DNA of 64,000 bases from Eleusine coracana subsp. coracana (lineage: Eukaryota > Streptophyta > Magnoliopsida > Poales > Poaceae). Position numbers and translations under genes: made by a program. The stretch covers positions 38,156,240 through 38,220,239 of the forward strand of contig CM064425.1 of NCBI GenBank assembly GCA_032690845.1, in the 5' to 3' direction. The notes under the pieces are model-generated. The model made no database searches. It was not told the DNA's origin and saw only the letters and a program-made list of their open reading frames with translations. Shown one piece after another: positions 42,326 through 52,957 of this stretch. The stretch's first letter is position 1; each line of letters starts with the position of its first letter.

Positions 42326-44990
42326 ATGGATCAAACCTCTATCCTATCTTTTTCTACTCCCAAGGGTGAGTTCTTTGAGCCACTGCCATCTACGGACCCA
42401 ATTTGCACATCCGGCTTTGAACTCCGCCCTAGCTTTATAGCCATGCTTCAGGAGCAATCCTTCTCTGGTCTGTATTTTGAAAATCCTTACCATCATTTGT
42501 GAGAATTTGAGTATTTGTGTTCATGTTTGTTCATCAACGGCATGACACATGAAACTCTAAAGTGGAAATTGTTTGCCATCTCCCTCACGGAGAGGGTGAG
42601 ACAATGGTACACTCATACTGTTAGGAGTGTACATGGTAATTGGGAGCAGTTGCGGGTTAAATTTTGTCTTGCGTTCTGCTCTCAATCCCATATTGTCTCC
42701 CTTTGTATAGAAATTCTCAGCTTTTGTCGGAGTGAGAAGAAATCTATTGGAGTAGCTTGGGCCAGGATCTCATTGCTACTGCAGTCCGGCCCAGACTTGT
42801 CTATACCCGATGAAATGTTGTTTCAACACTTTTATCCGGGTCTAAACAAGGAGTCTGCCCAATTCCTCGACACTGCCGTTGGAGGAAGAGCAATCCTAGA
42901 CCGTATATTTGAAAAATCATCCTTCTTAGCAAACCTTAGTGAGCCCCACCAGGAGGAAGCAACATCGAGCCGCACGAACCCCTCAATAGCCAAATCCGAG
43001 CCCATACCTTGCCTATCCCCAGATTTGACTTTCGAGCCGTCCCCCAAACCTCAGGCACTAGAGGAAGAAATTCAACATCCAGAGTTCTCTTTTGAATTCG
43101 AGAAAGGTCTTTTGAAAGACTTTGGGAACGCCTCAAATTACTATTCCAAAAAGAACCCCCCCCCCCCCCCAGTTCCCATCTGTCCTCCTCATTCTCGAGA
43201 GGATGGCAAACCATCCCACGAGGATCCCTCAACGGCTAAATTCAAACCCATAGCTCTCTCATTGTTGACTTTTGCTAAGCCATACTAATAAATCATCACT
43301 GGCAAGGTGCCATAAATGCTTCATTAATATGTCCTAGAGCCAATTAGGTAAAATCCGCAAGCGCACAGAAAATACCATTGTAGCATTTCACCTGGAAGTA
43401 TTCAGGGTATCGTATTTGTTTACCCCAAAGGAAGGCAATGAATAAGAAGGCTTACTTATGCACATATTTACATTGCGAATTGATAAGGATCATCTAACCA
43501 AGGCAGGCAAGCAATGGATAATGATGAGGTAGTATGACACACAAAAGATTCTATCTCAAATATAAATAAATAAATAAAGCCAAGTGGAGAAAGAACTAAG
43601 TTGAGCTACTCCTACAGTACTTTCTTATATAGTTGTATAGCCTAAGTTCTATACACATACATGCTTATACTCAGGTTCAATAGTTATTAACATAACACTT
43701 CAGGCATGAACCTACCCCTGCATCCATAGGCGACTTTCGTCAAGAGCCTACGCACTAGCTTAGCGTGGAGGAGTTCAAAGGATGGATAGGGCTGTCACCA
43801 CCTGCCGCCTACCTCAGCTAACCGGTAGACTAACGAATAATTGATGCAAATCAATTATCCAAGTACCATACTTGCATAATCAAAGAGCACTCTACTCCTC
43901 CATGGTTATATTAACGAAGCAGAGGTATCATATAAATATGATCACCAAACCCATGTCATGTCATAACAATGAATCCTAAGCATAAAGACTATGTCATATA
44001 AATTAGACTATAGGGACGGTATATAACAAGCATGACAATAGTAGTATAATAAATATAAACTACTATCACACAAGTGGGCTATACTATCACACATATGGAT
44101 CAAACAAGAAACTCATGACCCAAACACAACTATATGAAAAGATGACATTTATTAAATAGAGCAAAGTCTTACAAAAGTGAATTAAGACAAGAGCCATACC
44201 AATTCCTCCAAGAGAAGACTTGAAGAACTAGAGAGCTCTAGACTCGGCCTAACTCCACTAAAACTTGAGAACAACTAAGTAGCAAGAGAAGGAATTCTTC
44301 TTGTGGTGTGTGTGTGAGTGTAAAGCCACACCCTCCTATTTGTAGCCGCTATAGGTCGGCAAAGGGGAGTAACCGCTAAGAATATCCTTGCCCACCGCCT
44401 TCAGGGATCAACCAGGAGCCTCCACGTGCAAGCCCAAGAGGAAAGGCCGCATGCCTGGGTCGGCCGACCTAGGGGGGTCGGCCGACCTGTGGCTGGGCCC
44501 TCCTGGGTTGGGCTTCCTTAGGGTAGCTGCCAGGTGGGTCCTCATCCCAGATGTCGGGGTAGTTTCGTGTGTTTTCTTCGGTGTGCTACTGAAAATGGGC
44601 CCTTCAATCCATGGGATGTCCAATTGGCGCTCTCTTATTGGTCGAAAGTGTGTTTCTTTGCCTTTTGGGTGTGTTTCCTTCATGTTTCCTCCTGCATGCA
44701 AATAATTCCCAAGTACAAGTGGAACTACATTATTGTAAACAAATATGCGTGTATGAAATGCCAAGTTCTCCTTTATTTGAGCATAGTTGACGGATGAAAA
44801 TGGTACTTAACAACCGTCAACACTCATCTCTTGATTTTGCTGTTGATACCTCTCGGAAGGAAGAAGAAATTCTACCTTCAGGGTTGCCAGTCAAATTCGA
44901 GGAAAGCTTACTTGATGATCATAGAAAAACCTCAAATTATATCTGGCAAAAACAAGCCTACGGTAACTGCTTTACCTCCTGGTCCTTTCC
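42326..44990 (+). pseudogene. B gag, interrupted by solo LTR J
   Basis: ATG at 42326 opens a frame with one TGA at codon 59 (42500-42502), then continues to J at 43262. The core reads FINGMTHETLKWKLFAISL and RVRQWYTHTVRSVHGNWEQL, an Athila-like Gag. Pro/Ser-rich segments and a run of 15 C at 43156-43170 follow. The frame resumes after J at 44823 (SLDFAVDTSRKEEEIL) and shifts near 44950 into the next frame. The J insertion plus stops make it defective. Confidence 0.78.
43263..44822 (-). mobile_element. J: solo LTR with target-site duplication
   Basis: This 1560-bp unit starts TGTTGAC and ends CGTCAACA, with perfect ctcat duplications at 43258-43262 and 44823-44827. Its removal restores the B gag context. 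On the minus strand its 3' part (43340-43430) resembles the C LTR (aatccgcaagcgca, ttgtagcatttcacc), so it is a distant relative. It contains two copies of GGTCGGCCGACC (44458-44469, 44476-44487). Confidence 0.88.
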
Positions 44991-44994
44991 AAGA

Positions 44995-45571
44995 AGAAAT
45001 TCTAAAGGAGGCCATGAAGAAGCAGCGGTTGAAGGAAGAAAAGTGCTATTTCAAAGCTATCCAAATCCATTTGCCTTCCACAACCATTCCTTGTCTTATA
45101 CGAGGAAATACCTTAAAGGCCCTTCACGATCCCACCATAGGAGTTAAAATCATCCCCGAATACATAGCTTTACAGCATGTGGATGATATACCTCTAGAGC
45201 CGACCGATTCTCTCTTCAAGGATTCCTTGGGAGTATCCTACACTTGTTAGGGGATCACAAAGGCTATACCAATCAAGATAGGTAAATTGGAGCTTCACCT
45301 AGAGTTCCATGTCTTTCCTATCATCGATTTTGATCTCCTCCTTGGCTACCCACTAGAAAAACTCCACCTACTAGGTGCATCTCAAGGGAGCCACACTAAA
45401 AAGCTTAGGAAGACTGCTTTCGCCATCAGGAACCTTTTCTCAGAATATCCTTTGGTGAGGTCTCATCTCAAGCACCGGCCGCTTGAGAAAGTGACGTTTG
45501 TTTCCCAACTTACATCACCGAAGCCTGTTCCTTGTAAGGACATGAAGCTTTTCACCCAGCATGGAGACGAT
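44995..45571 (+). pseudogene. B protease-like region
   Basis: The frame contains IPCLIRGNTLKALHDPTIGV and HVDDIPLEPTDSLF, a TAG at 45248-45250, then KLELHLEFHVFPIIDFDLLLGYPLEKL. This resembles the retropepsin-like domain of unclassified grass Gag proteins, with the active-site Asp position replaced (ALHDPT). It is probably not catalytic. It ends at a TAA at 45572-45574. Confidence 0.55.
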
Positions 45572-45574
45572 TAA

Positions 45575-46490
45575 GGACAAACTCCAAATCATATTGAAAC
45601 CAAACCATCACCGTCCTTGCCTAAGCCTTTTTTCTCTTACCCTCATTACTATGTTCTCGATGGTGATCAAGAATCGATAGTGACCCTTATCGATGGATTC
45701 CGTGAGAAGGAGAAACTTTGAGCAATTGGATTTATTGAGCCATTAACTCTAGAAATAGGAGAATATTCAATAGACGAGCGTGAGAGCTTCTTTCTTGAAA
45801 ACACGTATGATACATGCTCATTTAATAAATCTCTAGAGTCAATCAACTTTTGTCCCAAGCATACCTACGAGAACTACAATTGCCTCAAGAGCCTCATTAG
45901 CAAAATATTTGTTAGGATGATTGAAGATGCTTTTGTTTACCATAAATATTGCAAATCTCGTAGATTGCACCTTGGCACTAACCTTGCAGCTAGAGCTTCA
46001 ATGACACATCAAGAATTGGTGGTGGACTGAGAACTACATCACCAATGATAGTTGTTATATGAAGTCCCTGTGGTTAAGCTTCTGACCATAAACAAAGCAC
46101 TGCCGGGAGATGGACCGGATTATCACTTCCGTTTGGCCTAAATAAAAGTAAGAATATGTTTTAAGGTTATGTTTGCTTTCGCGTATTATTTGTCGCTAAC
46201 CATTTTAGGTTGACATGAAAAAAAATGATGGTCATTCTATACCTATCAACATAGGAGCTGCATCAATTTTAACACCATGGTATTTTTTGGCGAGGGAACC
46301 CACTACAAGAAGGCTACAACACTACACACTTGATTTTCAGCATCTCGTGATACAAAAATCCAAGTGTGGGGGAAGTTCTGTAAATATCTCATAGCAAGTT
46401 CCATTCTTACCATTTTTATCTCGGTCTAGAGGTGTTGCTCGTTCTTGCTTTTGTGCCTTGCTTAAAATAAATAAATAAATATTAAGATGT
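45575..46490 (+). pseudogene. B C-terminal ORF remnant and first polypurine tract
   Basis: Degenerate coding sequence reads IEPLTLEIGEYSIDERESFF and then NYNCLKSLISKIFVRMIEDA, followed by stops near 46028. I do not recognise a domain. A purine tract (aagtgtgggggaag, 46362-46375) follows. Confidence 0.4.
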
Positions 46491-46491
46491 G

Positions 46492-46773
46492 TGTAACCTC
46501 CCGTCCCTCCGACACCGTGTACGCTTACACAAGACAGCTCTTTAAAATCTCAATACTGTCCCCACAAACCAACACATGTCTTTTCTATGCACTTTGTCCT
46601 CACTCGTGCGCACCTAGGACAAACTTCCCGGTTGGTCACCCATCCCTAAATTGCTTCAGGCCAAACACGCTTAACTTTGGAGTTCTTTGGGGATGAGCTT
46701 CCGGAAAAGAAGTTGCAACTTGTTGGTATGAGTATTCTATCAATCCTAATAAGCCTTGGGTCAGGATGCTACA
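46492..46773 (-). repeat. Cassandra 3' LTR
   Basis: 282 bp, TGTAACCTCCC to GATGCTACA on the plus strand. The 5S-like part lies at about 46605-46690 on the minus strand. The LTR differs from its partner by scattered substitutions and a few small indels. Confidence 0.9.
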
Positions 46774-46977
46774 CTAACACCCCCTTAGAAAATCGACGTC
46801 CTCGTCAATCATCCCCAAGCCAAGAACGTCCTCTCTTGGCCACGTCCGTGTGCCCAGTGCCAGCGCATGTGACATGATGTGTGACCACTCCAGGCCCACA
46901 CCAGCCATGCACACCATGCCTGCACAACTGCGACCTCACGCGCCCGTGCAACCGTGAGAGTCGGCTCTGATACCAAC

Positions 46978-47255
46978 TGTAACCTCCCGTCCCTCCGACA
47001 CCCGACACGCTTACACCTAGCAGCTCTTTAGGATCTCAAGACCGTCCCCACAAACCAACACATGTCTTTTCTATGCACTTTGTCCTCACTCGTGCGCACC
47101 CAAGACAAACTTCCCGGTCAGTCACCCATCCCTAAATAGCTCCAGGCCAAACCCGCTTAACTTTGGAGTTAGGGATGAGCTTTCAGAAAAGATATTGCAA
47201 CTTGTTGGTATGAGTATTCTATCAATCCTATTAAGCCTTGGGCCACGATGTTACA
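46978..47255 (-). repeat. Cassandra 5' LTR
   Basis: 278 bp, TGTAACCTCCC to GATGTTACA. The 5S-like promoter segments are kept at about 47095-47170 (AACTCCAAAGTTAAGCG, GGATGGGTGACTGACCGGG). The C-box-like segment reads through to GGGAAGTTTGTC as in the other LTR. Confidence 0.9.
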
Positions 47256-48461
47256 ATGTGCTTTAGTTTATTTTTACCTTTTTATTTCCTTTCAATCTTA
47301 TAGTGTGCCTAAAAAAGAAAACAATAATAATAAATATAGTTGTGTCTCTATGAGGCCCATAACACCGGTAGAGTCCCTTTTTGTTTTTGTTTTTTCTTTT
47401 TTTAGAAATAAAGTAGTCAGGTGCAAGATCAAGTGTGGGGGAGGCCTCAAGATTTTCAATGCACAAACAATGCAAGGCCTCCCACTGACACATTGCACAT
47501 CGTCACTTAAGCCAACACGTCAAAAGTTGAGGTGACCGGGCTCCAAGCGACATCGACCAACCTACAAAGACAATCGACACAAGGCTGGTGCTCCTAAGCT
47601 TCCACATCTTCCATAGCGATGGTTTGCACATTCTATCCCTTTCCTCCTAGTTTCCAAGTTAAATCAAACTTATCCTGAGTCAATGAATAAATTTTAACTT
47701 GAAAACTAAAATAAAAACTTATGAACCCTCTTCATCATGCTTCTCTTTGATTGATTTGCATGCTCTTTATTCCTAGTTCATTACTTGCTGCTTGTGAACT
47801 ACATTTTTAGGAGAGCATGTCACCTAAGTAGTTGACTTATGAGATATGTTGTGATGAAAGAAATCTTGCTCTTATGCTTGTAGCGCTTGGGATATTTCTT
47901 TCAGAATAAAAATGAAAGGGCCTCTCCTCAATGATGTGAATTTCCTACCAGAGCCATATGATAGATTTATTGAAAACCTTATACATATGCTCATTGCTAT
48001 TTCATTGAACTTTGTTAGATTCTTGTGACCCTAGTGAGACGCTTGTTTATGTTTTGTTGATCAAGATCATGTGCACATTTCCCTTCATATGCTAATCTTC
48101 CACATTGGAAGGTAGCATTTTTCGTATCCATCCACCAAAAGAAATACTCCTTAATTATCCTGTCATGACTCTCTCTCGATTGTTTCCATAGAAGGCATGG
48201 CTATAAAGAAAACAAAACATGCTCCCTTCTTTGAGCAAGATGAAAAAAAAAGAGAAAAGAAATAGCCATGCCCAATATGATTTTAAAGAAAGAGAGAGTC
48301 TAGACATAAAGGAGTATTGATCCACTTCTGCCGTCCATATCCTTACATATGTTACTCTTCCACACCGGAAGATAGCATATCCATATTTATCCATCCACAA
48401 AAAAAAGTACGCCACCATGCTTTAAAAAACTCCCTCTCCAATTATGCTTGCAGAAAGAGAC
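47256..48461 (+). other. B 3' spacer up to the duplication breakpoint
   Basis: AT-rich DNA without a gene. A second purine tract, aagtgtgggggagg, lies at 47431-47444. Two blocks (about 48090-48150 and 48330-48400) repeat a 'catatgctaatcttccacattggaagg'-like phrase. The sequence ends at 48461, where element C begins. Confidence 0.6.
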
Positions 48462-49118
48462 ATGGGTTGTGAATTTCACTAGTGCGTTCCTGCCCCGTAA
48501 CAGGATTTCCTATCATTGCCTAAAGTCCTTGTGTTGTGAAACCTTTAAGTTTATCAATGTCTAAGGCTGCCTTACAGTCCAACCCAAGATAAGTACTAAT
48601 TTCTTTCAAGGATCATTCTATGTTTCTCCAAAAAGACGAAATTCATAGAGAGTGGCTATTTTGTTTGATTCATGGGCATGAACTTTCAAAGTGCAAAGAA
48701 ATTTGATAGTGAGTCATTTAGAACTATAATCATCGAGGCGATAGAAATCATACCATCCAGCCATGTTGAGCGTGTACTCAAAATCACCGAGGACGCTGAT
48801 TCGCTCGAGGAAGTCATGGTCGAACTTGCGCACGGACGTGAACTCTAGGTCTTGAATGGCGGTGAACTTGCTTTGCTCGTTGAAGTCATTGAACACCACG
48901 TTCTCTTCACTCTCCATGAACTTTTCAAATTCTCTGTCTTGCATACTTTCCACCATTGGAGCCTCGGATATGGACATTGTTTTCGAGTGGTAACTTGGAG
49001 CATGCCCATATGGAGCTCCTGACTGCTCAGCTTTTGAGTGCTCACTTGGTGTGCGCCGCCCACGACTTGAGCTGCTGCTGCTGAACTTGGTGTAGAGGCC
49101 CTTCCAAATATTTGCCAT
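48462..49118 (-). pseudogene. C2 ORF2, 5' part only
   Basis: From MANIWKG (49118) it runs through the Ser-rich and acidic segments without the C1 stop (CAG here at the C1 TAG site) to DDYSSK. Both copies then have TGA. About 250 further bases match before the breakpoint removes the rest. Confidence 0.68.
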
Positions 49119-49924
49119 TCCTGCAAAAGGGTTACTTGGAAACAATACCCGAAGGACAATATGATAATAATGGTTAGCGGTTAGTTGTCTGGTTAGTAGT
49201 CCAAGTGTTAGTAGTTCAAAACGTGCAAGAGACAAAGCAAAATTTCCTCTAGTTAGTTTTATTGCAGCACACTTTTATTCCTAAATTGAAAGTGCACTTA
49301 CTAAGCAAACTAGTGGAGTGAGTAAGGGAATGCAAAAAGGGAGAGAGTTGTGAGGGACAAATGAAGTTTCAGCTGAAGGTTGAGGGGTGGAGAAGTGAGT
49401 GAGAGGGCGCCCGGTATTTATCGGCTCGAGAGGGAGCCTTGGGGCAAAATTTTCAGGCCGGGCGGTGGGACACACCGAGCGACAACCCATGCCGACCGGC
49501 AGGCCTTTTTTCTCCACTTGCTCCTTTATTTCTTTGGTGGTGATGGGAGAGAGCTAGGTCCATGCACCATGTGATCCTCTTGCTCAATGTGTTGAGAGTG
49601 TAGGGGGCAAGGATAGAGTGATGGGATGGCCAAAGTTGTATGTTTGCAATGAGTATCTTGCCATTCATGAGGCCTAGGGGAGTAGGATGGCTGGTGTGTG
49701 TGGGTGGTGAAAGAGTGAGGTGACATGTGTGGTCCTCTTTCATTTCCTTTTACTCATGGTGGGGGCTTTTGGTGAGCATTTTTCATAAAGGAAAGGCTGG
49801 GTACACTTCCTCCACTCATGGCCATCATCCCTGCATTAGAATAGCATGGAATCCGAGAAAACCCATGGCCGGGCGGCATTGCTTGCCGGGCGGCAAACCT
49901 GGCCGGGCGGCACTGAAGTCACCC

Positions 49925-50240
49925 AGCCGGGTGGTCATTTTTCATGAAAAATGACCTCCCGGGTGCTGAAATTGGACTGGGTTATCTCAGGCTAGGTGGC
50001 TTCAAAAATTACCTAGTCGGGTGGTCATTTCTCACCAAAAATGACCTCCCAGGTGCTAAAATTTGACTGGCCGGTTTAGATTCTAGGCGACTTAAGAGTG
50101 AGCAAGCCGGGTGGTCATTTTTCGTGAAAAATGACCTCCTGGGTGTTGAACAACTGACTGGCCAGGTTAGAGCCCCGGATCATCACCCGGATGGTCGTTT
50201 TTTATGAAATTTGACCTCCCGGCCAGGAAATTTGGCCGAG
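49925..50240 (-). repeat. hairpin array in C2
   Basis: Same array as in C1. The perfect 24-base palindrome is at 49933-49956. The other three units keep the GGTCATTT/AAATGACC arms with substitutions between copies. Confidence 0.82.
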
Positions 50241-50296
50241 GCATCACCAATTTTTTTAGCCTAATTTAATGGTTAAAGAAGGAAATAAAAGCAAAC

Positions 50297-51478
50297 TCAT
50301 TCGGTGGTATGTACAAGAGAAAGGGCGAATAAATATCGGTTTACCTTCCGACGAGGGTCCGGATTTTTTGTCTCGAACAAGACGTTCTCCGCGTTCAGTT
50401 TTTCATGGTGCCCTTCATGGATGGAGAATTTTCCACAATCGATGCAATTTCTTTCTTCCGCCATACTTGTGTTGACTTTCTTTGGCATGGCCGGGACCTT
50501 TTTCTTCATTTTTAGTGGCTCGTTCTTCATCTTGGGCAGCAGTGGTTCGCTCTTGACTTTTACCACAGGTGCACCCGATTTTGGCAGAATTGGGTACACC
50601 TCAATTTTCTGCACCGTGTTAGGACTTTTGCCATAAAAGATGCGTACCTGATTGCATTGTTCTGTTCAGGGCTTGAAGGCAAACTTTTCATCGTGCCCAT
50701 TAATGTTAAGGTGGATTTCTCCAGCCATAACGTCAATGTTGGCATTTGTGGTGCTGAGGAATGGCCTTCCTAGTATAAGAGGTGTCTTTACATCGGCCTC
50801 CATATCTAGCACCACAAAGTCGACGGGAACGAGACAGTTCCTTGTCTTCACGGGTACGTCCTCCACGATGCCCGCCGGGTAGCGAATTGATAATGAATTG
50901 ACATTAAGTTTGTCGTACGCCTCCTTTGGCTTGGCACTCATGCTTGCCCCCAAATCACAAAGGGCATTGTTGAATTGCTTTATCCCGATGGGACACAGGA
51001 TGGTTGGGCATCCCGGATCTCGCTTCTTTTCTGGGAGGGAGTTCAAGATAGCAGCGCTGCACTCTTCTGTTAATTTGATAACCTCCGTGGATGGCATTGG
51101 GAGTTTGTTGTTGAGGATGTCCTTTAGGTACTTGGAGTAGGTAGGAAACTGCATAGCATCAAGTAGGGGTATGTTGACATATAATTTCTTTATTACCTCC
51201 ACAAACTTCCCGAATTGTTCATCCACTGCTGGCTTCCTCTGACAAGAGGAAAATGGCAACACCGGGGTATCATAGAACTCATGTGGTGCCTTCTTGAGAG
51301 GTGCCTTTGTCTCTTCAACTTCAATTTCTTCTTCATCCTCTGACTCTGCATTGGGTTCTTTGTGCTTCCCCGTATTGTTAGGATTTGGTGGATCCTGTGT
51401 AGATTTTCCACCTCTAGTTGTGACAGCATTAACATTTTCCTTGGGGCTAGCTTCCGGCTGACCAGGGAGCTTGCCCAA
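50297..51478 (-). pseudogene. C2 protease
   Basis: It is homologous to 19814-21094. A TGA at about 50663-50665 (CGA in C1) splits it, and the active-site region reads ALCDLGASMSAKP. The LILGRPF block is intact. Confidence 0.8.
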
Positions 51479-51523
51479 GTTAGTCTTAACAATAGAAGCG
51501 GCCAGCTGAGCGATTTGTGTTTC

Positions 51524-51779
51524 TCACATTTTATTATGACTAAGCTGGTTTTGCAGAGAGGTATTGAAAGCTTCCATGCGAGAATCTATACTTTCTAGGA
51601 CTTTATTAGTAGCAATAAATTTTCTACTAATACTTTCATTGATTTTAGATTGTCCTAGAACAAGATCACGGAAGGAAGGTTCATTACGAGTGAAGTTTCC
51701 AGAGTTACCCGTATTTTTGTCAAAGGAGAGGTTTGTCTTGGACTCCCATCTAAAGTTGTTCGTGTGGGGCCTAAACCCG

Positions 51780-51844
<65 letters not shown>

Positions 51845-52655
51845 GAGGTAGTTCACTTCTTCTTCTTGAGTCTGGGCAGCGGCTACCTATGTGTCCAACA
51901 TCGCCACAGACTTCGCAAGTCATGCGAGAGTCTAAGGATTTGACCGTCTATGGTGAATCCATCTTCTTCAAAAGTTGATCCATCTTGATTGCTAGCATGT
52001 CAATACCATCAACTTAGTGGACTCCCCTCATCTTAGGCTGCGGCTGGCTCTGCCTCTCATCATAGCCACTATAGTTGGCGACCATCTTTTCTATGAGAGT
52101 TTCAGCTTCTTTGACCTTAAGGGAGAAGAAAGAACCTCCAGCGGCTGCATCTAGGTGCTCACGAGTGGGGCGGTTGAGCCCATGGTAAAAGCTTTGGATT
52201 AGCAACCAATCTTGCACTCCATGATGTGGGCATGCCAAAGTGCTTTCATCGGTCAGCTGTTGGAAACTTGAAATTTTGTTCAGTACGGCATTGGTTTTGC
52301 CTAGCGGGACGAACCTAGCAAGGAAGGCGTTGGAGCACTTGTCCCATGTGGTGAGTTCTTCTTGATTGCTGTAGAGCCACTGCTTGGCCTTCCCCAAGAG
52401 TGAGAATGGGAAAAGGCGAAGGCGAATGGATTCAAGAGTCACATCCCTCATGGTGAAAGTGTTGCACACCGCCAAGAATTGTTGGAGGTGGGCGTTTGCG
52501 TCTTCTAATGCCTTGCCATAGAAAGGACTAGCCAAAACCATGTTGATTAAGGCCGGTTTCAGCTCATAGCTTCCATTCCCTATGTTCGGGTTCAGGCCGA
52601 TGCGGATTTTGTCTACAGACGGGGTGGAGTAGTCACGGATCGTCTTTTCAGCCAT
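51524..52655 (-). pseudogene. C2 gag
   Basis: The first 213 codons (52655-52014) are open and better preserved than in C1: FYGKALEDANAHLQQFLAVC, FSLLGKAKQWLYSNQEEL, IQSFYHGLNRPTREHLDAAAG. Two stops follow, then the zinc knuckle region with a two-base loss after CGDVGH. A long (TTG)n tract (51779-51845) encodes Asn. The frame then continues (51524-51760) into FRDLVLGQSKINESISRKF. The D empty site is at 51696-51700. Confidence 0.82.
51779..51845 (-). repeat. (AAC)n microsatellite coding poly-Asn in C2 gag
   Basis: About 22 perfect TTG units on the plus strand encode Asn on the minus strand. The C1 counterpart (25462-25516) is shorter and interrupted by one TTA. Confidence 0.9.
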
Positions 52656-52931
52656 AGTTGGTTGAGCAGATGTAGACGGGACTTCCTGTTGAGCCTATGT
52701 GATCGGAGGTGCTTCAAGAGCAAGTAGAGGTCGAGGAGGAGTGAGTTGTTGACGCACTCTCCTCAACAAAGCCTTCGGATCGTTGTGGTAGTTGTCTGGT
52801 AGGTCGAAACCAGTCATAAAGCGTCTTGTTTACACCACAAATAAATAGAACAAGGGTAAGCCCGTAAAGGAAAGCGGTAACTTCTTGGTTGAAATATCAA
52901 TGTTAAATTTCCAATATCTTAGCCTATTGCT

Positions 52932-52949
52932 TCCGCGGCAACGGGGCCA
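52932..52949 (-). other. C2 primer-binding site, tRNA-Asp-like
   Basis: TGGCCCCGTTGCCGCGGA on the minus strand matches the tRNA-Asp site with two mismatches, eight bases from the LTR (52958). Confidence 0.78.
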
Positions 52950-52957
52950 GAAATGCT

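Larger units (their letters stand above)
46492..47255 (-). mobile_element. Cassandra-type TRIM carrying 5S rRNA-like sequence
   Basis: Two LTRs (46492-46773 and 46978-47255) flank a 204-base interior. Perfect 5-bp duplications atgtg lie at 46487-46491 and 47256-47260. On the minus strand a primer site TGGTATCAGAGC (46964-46975) follows the right LTR. Each LTR carries a 5S rRNA-like stretch on the minus strand: CTCCAAAGTTAAGCGTG and GGATGGGTGACC, close to the A-box and C-box segments of plant 5S RNA. This combination defines Cassandra. It has no coding capacity and moves with proteins from other elements. Confidence 0.93.
40962..48461 (+). mobile_element. B: gag/PR-only Athila-like element, 3' end lost at duplication breakpoint
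   Basis: The 5' LTR (40962-42215) has left flank ctaac and a degenerate tRNA-Asp primer site (42224-42241). Gag, a protease-like segment, a C-terminal ORF remnant and a spacer with two polypurine tracts follow. There is no RT, RNase H or integrase. Solo LTR J and a Cassandra TRIM sit inside. The 3' LTR is absent: at 48462-48466 the sequence switches to element C. The other copy of this insertion is the solo LTR at 55820-57074. Confidence 0.82.

Noticed and set aside
46600..47180. 5S rRNA gene
   Set aside because: Only parts of 5S are conserved, twice, within LTRs flanked by a primer site and target duplications. This is Cassandra, not a 5S locus.
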